From positions 1 to 6,938 of the forward strand of contig DCVO01000085.1 in assembly GCA_002327405.1 (NCBI GenBank): DNA of 6,938 nt, read 5' to 3'. Source of the stretch: Thiobacillus sp. UBA2186. Lineage in GTDB: Bacteria > Pseudomonadota > Gammaproteobacteria > Burkholderiales > Thiobacillaceae. The notes under the pieces are model-generated. The model worked only from the letters and a program-made list of their open reading frames with translations, had not been told where the DNA came from and made no database searches. Of this stretch, positions 3,988 through 6,938 are shown one piece after another (position 1 is the stretch's first letter; each line of letters begins with the position of its first letter). A program made the position numbers and the translations under genes.

Positions 3988-5228
3988 ACTTGCCGAAACA
4001 TGGCCAGATGCCGGCCAATACTCTCTACCTCTGGTATCTGGGGAGCCCCGATTACCCGGTATTGGTGGGAGAGCTGAATCTGGTGATGTCCGCCCGGGGT
4101 GTTTCGCTGCTGTATGACGCAGACTGGTTGCGCGACGGATTCCCGCTTAGCGAAGACCTCCCCTTGGTGGATATCGAGCACTTCCCCCGGGAAAAGGACA
4201 CGGCGGTTGGGGCAGTGGACGATGCCCGGCCGGACAGGTGGGGCGAGAGGGTCATTCGCTCGCTTGACCGCCCGGCGCGGCTATCCATTTTGGAATTCCT
4301 GTATTACGCGGGAGATGACCGGTTTGGCGCGTTGGGCGTATCCACCTCCAGGGAAGCTTATCTTCCTCGCAAGGTTGGTCCCTTGCCACAGTTTGCGGAT
4401 GTCGATGCCGTTCACGCGGTAGTGCGCAAGGTTCTGGCGGGCGAGCAGGTCGAGGAGCGCTTCAAACGATTGATCGCTCCGGGCGTAACCATGGGAGGCG
4501 CGCGCCCCAAGGCCCTGTTTCAACTGGACGGGGTTGAGTGGGTATTGAAGTTCGCTGAAGACGATATGTCTTCCGAGCCGCTGATTGAACATGCCGCCAT
4601 GACCCTGGCAGCGAAAGCGGGGATAGCCGTAGCGGTCACGCGTCCGATAAAACTCAAAACGGGGGTCGCTGTAGCCATTAAACGATTTGACCGGATTAAC
4701 GGCAAATTACGGCGGCACGCGCTTTCCGCCAACGTGGCGTTAAAGGCGGCCGGCGCGGAGATAAGCTATCCCAATCTGGCCCTGTTGCTACGCCGCAAAG
4801 GCGTGGCGGAGGGACAACTGTATACGCGCCAGATGCATGAGTTGTTCCGCCGATTGATTTTCAACATTCTTATCGACAACACCGACGACCATGAAAAAAA
4901 CCATGTCGTGCTGGTCACGGATTCCCAGCATTATGAATTGGCTCCAGCGTTTGATGTGCTGCCTATCAGCCAGTCGCTCGGGTATCAAGCGATGGTTGTT
5001 GGCAAGCAGGGCGCAGAATCAACCATCGACAATGCTCTTTCGATGGCCGGGGAGTATTGGCTAACGCCTCAAGCCGCCGTGGACGAAGCGCGAAAAGTGG
5101 CGCGGATTGTGAATTCATGGCGAGAACACTTCGCTGTTGAGGGTCTTGGTTCGGCCGTTCTGAAAGATCTGTCTTCACACATAGACAGGCCGTTTTTACT
5201 GGAGCAGCGCCAGGCGCTGCTGCGGTGA
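3984..5228 (+). CDS. hipA: HipA-like serine/threonine kinase toxin
   Basis: This 414-residue protein resembles E. coli HipA (440 residues), a kinase that phosphorylates glutamyl-tRNA synthetase, mimics amino-acid starvation and causes persistence; related toxins can have other tRNA-synthetase targets. Visible: an N-terminal subdomain (1-110) with the family phrase ARPDRWGERV (81-90) and YYAGDDRFGALGV (107-119); the glycine-rich ATP loop GVTMGGARPKALF (167-179), equivalent to the AGAQEK region of E. coli, though without its Ser150 in the same context; K189 in WVLKF; catalytic loop NTDDHEKNH (299-307), D301 and N306 aligning with E. coli D309 and N314; and D324 in PAFDVLP, 23 residues after D301 just as D332 follows D309. 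All key residues are present, so it is probably active. The start follows GGGGGG (3974-3979). The target is unknown. Confidence 0.92.
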   Translation: MNLPKHGQMPANTLYLWYLGSPDYPVLVGELNLVMSARGVSLLYDADWLRDGFPLSEDLPLVDIEHFPREKDTAVGAVDDARPDRWGERVIRSLDRPARLSILEFLYYAGDDRFGALGVSTSREAYLPRKVGPLPQFADVDAVHAVVRKVLAGEQVEERFKRLIAPGVTMGGARPKALFQLDGVEWVLKFAEDDMSSEPLIEHAAMTLAAKAGIAVAVTRPIKLKTGVAVAIKRFDRINGKLRRHALSANVALKAAGAEISYPNLALLLRRKGVAEGQLYTRQMHELFRRLIFNILIDNTDDHEKNHVVLVTDSQHYELAPAFDVLPISQSLGYQAMVVGKQGAESTIDNALSMAGEYWLTPQAAVDEARKVARIVNSWREHFAVEGLGSAVLKDLSSHIDRPFLLEQRQALLR

Positions 5229-5351
5229 AGCTTGCCGCTGATTTTTGGGAACGCGAGTCAACGTTCTATTTGTACTCGCAGGCGGCCCGCTGGCTGCCTG
5301 ACAGTTGCTCGTGGGGCAATGTTTTGAGCCATTTGCGCAATAAACCCCCAG

Positions 5352-5579
5352 CCCAACAAAAAGCCCCGCACCAAGCGGGGCTTTTTGTTTCCAGCAGGAA
5401 CCGGTCAGGCGCCCAGCAACTTCTGCAGTTCGCCCTTCTGGTACATGTCGGTCATGATGTCGGAGCCGCCGACGAACTGGCCGTTGACGTAGAGCTGGGG
5501 GATGGTGGGCCAGTTGGAGTATTCCTTGATGCCCTGGCGGATTTCGGGGTCGGCCAGCACGTTCACGGCCAGGTATTCG
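5352..5579 (-). repeat. Parent copy of the grxD 3'-end direct repeat (copy 3)
   Basis: This segment, the terminator plus the last 57 or so codons of intact grxD, is the one repeated at 3290-3517 (full length, offset 2062 bases, no indels) and in shorter form at 2541-2680. Homology to both other copies stops at the same point on the terminator side (CCCAAC), but at different points inside the gene. The 122 bases between hipA and this repeat (5229-5350) hold no gene or site that I can identify. Confidence 0.9.
5355..5389. terminator. grxD terminator, copy 3 (functional)
   Basis: A perfect 15-bp stem (5355-5369 with 5375-5389), an ACCAA loop, and A/T tracts on both sides. It lies 15 bases beyond the grxD stop on the minus strand and also faces hipA on the plus strand, so it can serve both converging genes. 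Confidence 0.92.
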
Positions 5580-5713
5580 CCCACGCCGCAGGCCTTGAGC
5601 ATGCTGGCGGCATTGGCGGAAAAGCCGCACTGCGGAAACTGCGGGGTGCCTTTCATGTACAGCACGACCTTGTTGTTGGCGACCTGGTCGCGGATGGTGT
5701 CCTGAATGCTCAT
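5405..5713 (-). CDS. grxD: Monothiol glutaredoxin (Grx4/GrxD)
   Basis: This 102-residue monothiol glutaredoxin acts in iron-sulfur cluster delivery, usually as a [2Fe-2S]-bridged dimer with glutathione and a BolA partner. The sequence shows VVLYMKGTPQFPQCGFSANA with the CGFS active site at about residues 29-32, the cis-proline stretch SNWPTIPQLYVNGQF, and the C-terminal GGSDIMTDMYQKGELQKLLG. E. coli GrxD is 115 residues and highly similar in these parts. The start at 5713 follows AGGAGC on the minus strand with suitable spacing; the longer in-frame ORF from 5800 adds 29 residues that look non-coding. It is downstream of prmC, as in many betaproteobacteria. Its 3' half may derive from incoming DNA if the repeat structure arose by single crossovers. 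Confidence 0.95.
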   Translation of the reverse strand: MSIQDTIRDQVANNKVVLYMKGTPQFPQCGFSANAASMLKACGVGEYLAVNVLADPEIRQGIKEYSNWPTIPQLYVNGQFVGGSDIMTDMYQKGELQKLLGA

Positions 5714-5797
5714 CGAAAATGCTCCTGAAATATCCTGTCGGTTGTTCAAATGTAGGTAAGCGGGCAGGCGTGCACTGCATTCAAACGCCTCGTTAGC

Positions 5798-5825
5798 CAT
5801 ATAGGGGCAGCCCGAAGAAATACAA
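5798..5825 (-). promoter_or_regulatory. Possible grxD promoter
   Basis: On the minus strand TTGTAT (5825-5820) and TATATG (5803-5798) are 16 bases apart, in the 119-base gap between prmC and grxD, giving a leader of about 80 bases. Matches to consensus are partial, and grxD could equally be read through from prmC. Confidence 0.25.
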
Positions 5826-5832
5826 GCCGGGC

Positions 5833-6681
5833 TTATATGTGGCCAAGGGTAACACGGCCGATGCCGGCCAGGTCGGCCCTGGTTTCCACCCCGGCAAAGC
5901 CCGCCGCCTGCAGGATTTCGCGGCAGGCCTCGCCCTGGTCCCAGCCATGCTCGAACATCAGCCAGCCGCCGGGCTTGAGCCAGGCAGGCGCGCCCTGCAC
6001 GATCAAGCGGATGTCGGCCAGGCCATCCGGGCCGGAAGCCAAGGCCCGGGCCGGCTCGTGCGCCAGCGCGGCCAGGTGGGGGTCGTTTTCCGCGACATAG
6101 GGGGGGTTGCTGACGATGAGATCGAATTTTTCCGTCCCTACGGGCAGCGCCCCGTACCAGTTGCCCTGGTAAAACCCCAGCTTGGCGCCCAGGTGCACGG
6201 CGTTCTGCCTGGCCACCGCCAGCGCCGCCGCGCTTTGCTCGACGGCAGTGATGCCGCAGTCCGGCCGTTCCAGCGCCAGGCTGATGGCGATGCAGCCGGA
6301 GCCGGTGCCGAGATCGAGGATGCGCGCGGGCTTGCCGGCGGGCAGCTTTGCCAGCGCCAGTTCGACCAGCAGTTCGGTTTCCGGGCGCGGCACCAGCACG
6401 TCCGGCGTGACGTGGAAGCTGCGGCCGAAGAATTCCTTCTCGCCGAGGAGGTAGGCCACCGGTTCGCCGGCCAGGCGGCGCGCGAGCAGGGCCTGGTATT
6501 TTTCCAGCAGCGCGGCGGGCAGATCGTCGTGCTCGTGCGCGATCAGCCAGGCGCGGGTGACGCCCAGCGCATGGCCGAGCAGGACGCGGATTTCCAGCCG
6601 CGCCTCGGTCTTGTCCAGTTCAAGCACCCGGGACAACCTGGCTGCATCACGCGACAACAATGATTGAGGGGTATCCATCAT
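5833..6681 (-). CDS. prmC: Peptide chain release factor N5-glutamine methyltransferase PrmC (HemK)
   Basis: This enzyme methylates the glutamine of the GGQ motif in release factors RF1 and RF2 using S-adenosylmethionine. The 282-residue length matches the family (E. coli 277). The N-terminal helical domain that grips the release factor covers about 1-80 and ends in GEPVAYLLG (72-80). The catalytic domain shows VPRPETE (97-103), the SAM-binding DLGTGSGCIAISLA (123-136) and the substrate-glutamine motif NPPY (192-195). Two adjacent ATG codons (6681, 6678) are possible starts and neither has a clear Shine-Dalgarno. Its substrate gene prfA lies directly upstream on the same strand, but the two are separated by a palindromic repeat that may affect co-transcription. 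Confidence 0.96.
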   Translation of the reverse strand: MMDTPQSLLSRDAARLSRVLELDKTEARLEIRVLLGHALGVTRAWLIAHEHDDLPAALLEKYQALLARRLAGEPVAYLLGEKEFFGRSFHVTPDVLVPRPETELLVELALAKLPAGKPARILDLGTGSGCIAISLALERPDCGITAVEQSAAALAVARQNAVHLGAKLGFYQGNWYGALPVGTEKFDLIVSNPPYVAENDPHLAALAHEPARALASGPDGLADIRLIVQGAPAWLKPGGWLMFEHGWDQGEACREILQAAGFAGVETRADLAGIGRVTLGHI

Positions 6682-6689
6682 GTTCGATC

Positions 6690-6804
6690 AAACCCAAAAA
6701 TCAGCCACAGAGAGTACAGAGGACACAGAGAAAAGCCGCGCTTCCGGGTTGCCTCATATGGGTTCTCCGTGCTCTCTGTGTCCTCTGTGGCTGACTTGGG
6801 TTTT
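6690..6804. repeat. MITE-like long palindrome in the prfA-prmC gap
   Basis: Arms of about 40-45 bases face each other around a centre of roughly 30 bases. The left arm (about 6690-6735) contains TCAGCCACAGAG (6701-6712), exactly complementary to 6783-6794. CAGAGGACACAGAG (6717-6730) is complementary to part of 6772-6787, and both arms end in AAACCC/GGGTTT. The CCACAGAGGACACAGAG-type sequence is, from memory, a dispersed repeat in many bacterial genomes and a source of spurious ORFs reading TEDTEK. It could fold as a long hairpin in RNA and attenuate prfA-prmC transcription. The right arm reaches the last codon of prfA. Confidence 0.75.
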
Positions 6805-6938
6805 CAACTCTCACCCAGTTCCGCCATCTGCTCGGCGTGGTATTCGGCGGACAGCGCGTCGAGCAGTTCGCCGAGGTCGCCGTCCATGATGAGGTCGATC
6901 TTGTAGAGCGTCAGGTTGATGCGGTGGTCGGTGACGCG
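6804..6938 (-). CDS. prfA: Peptide chain release factor 1, C-terminal end (gene continues beyond window)
   Basis: The last 44 codons on the minus strand read RVTDHRINLTLYKIDLIMDG and on to AEQMAELGES. RVTDHR-NLTLYK is the conserved stretch after the GGQ domain of RF1, and the tail resembles E. coli RF1. The GGQ motif itself and the codon-recognition domain lie outside the window. RF1 recognises UAA and UAG. The neighbouring prmC product methylates it, so the pair is functionally linked. Confidence 0.93.
   Translation of the reverse strand, partial: RVTDHRINLTLYKIDLIMDGDLGELLDALSAEYHAEQMAELGES

Noticed and set aside
5229..5350. attC or other recombination site after hipA
   Set aside because: Isolated GTT and AAC triplets are present but I found no matched boxes or internal stem.
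2541..5390. CRISPR array from three regularly repeated hairpins
   Set aside because: The repeats are a terminator plus a gene end, spaced about 0.75 and 2.06 kb apart with genes between.
5405..5800. Longer grxD start at 5800 adding 29 residues
   Set aside because: The extra residues do not resemble glutaredoxins. ATG 5713 has AGGAG at proper spacing and gives the family length.
5809..5833. Terminator for prmC (AGCCCG / CGGGCT)
   Set aside because: Only a six-base stem with a long loop and no T-tract; too weak to call.
5839..6663. Long plus-strand frame antisense to prmC
   Set aside because: It is an open frame caused by GC-rich codon bias; prmC on the other strand has all the catalytic motifs.
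6664..6906. Plus-strand ORFs across the prfA-prmC gap
   Set aside because: They read the palindromic CACAGAG repeat (TEDTEK-type peptides) and the antisense of prfA; known spurious-ORF territory.

Overview
This window looks like the chromosome of a betaproteobacterium. The evidence is the minus-strand order prfA, prmC, grxD (as in the hemA-prfA-prmC-grxD neighbourhood of many betaproteobacteria), the high GC content, and the close match of the left-hand genes to E. coli YbiT and YbcJ. I recognised these families by eye; no search was run, so the exact lineage is open.

Layout. Left edge, plus strand: the 3' two thirds of a YbiT-type ABC-F ATPase (1-983), overlapped by a small S4-domain RNA-binding protein of the YbcJ family (983-1213). 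Right edge, minus strand: the last 44 codons of prfA (6804-6938), prmC (5833-6681) and an intact monothiol glutaredoxin grxD (5405-5713) with a strong hairpin terminator (5355-5389). These two conserved blocks converge, and about 4.1 kb of accessory DNA, all of it plus-strand genes, sits between their 3' ends.

The accessory DNA has two layers. First (about 1274-2537) is a run of three small gene cassettes with attC-like sites and no integrase gene in view. It looks like a CALIN, a cluster of attC sites lacking an integron integrase. The cassettes encode a GIY-YIG-type protein, a 38-residue protein with a hydrophobic segment and a CPSC motif, and a 140-residue membrane protein. The first attC (1796-1862) is textbook, the second is degenerate, and the third ends in GTTGGCC, which runs straight into the flank of the grxD terminator. 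Second (2541-5390) are two toxin-antitoxin modules: a RelE/HigB-like toxin with an XRE antitoxin, and hipB-hipA. Each is bracketed by direct repeats of the grxD 3' end plus its terminator. There are three copies of this repeat: 2541-2680, 3290-3517, and the functional one at 5352-5579.

How it may fit together (inference). Each toxin-antitoxin module could have entered as a circle carrying its own grxD 3' fragment, by a single homologous crossover. That would leave grxD intact, push the old 3' end outward, and place a bidirectional terminator on both sides of every module. Recombination between neighbouring repeats would remove hipBA as a circle of about 2.06 kb, or the other module as one of about 0.75 kb, again leaving grxD whole. 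The toxin-antitoxin genes would then select against that loss. The pairing of a nested 3'-end-duplication locus with an adjacent cassette array is the most unusual thing in the window. A further separate item is a MITE-like palindrome (6690-6804) that fills the prfA-prmC gap.
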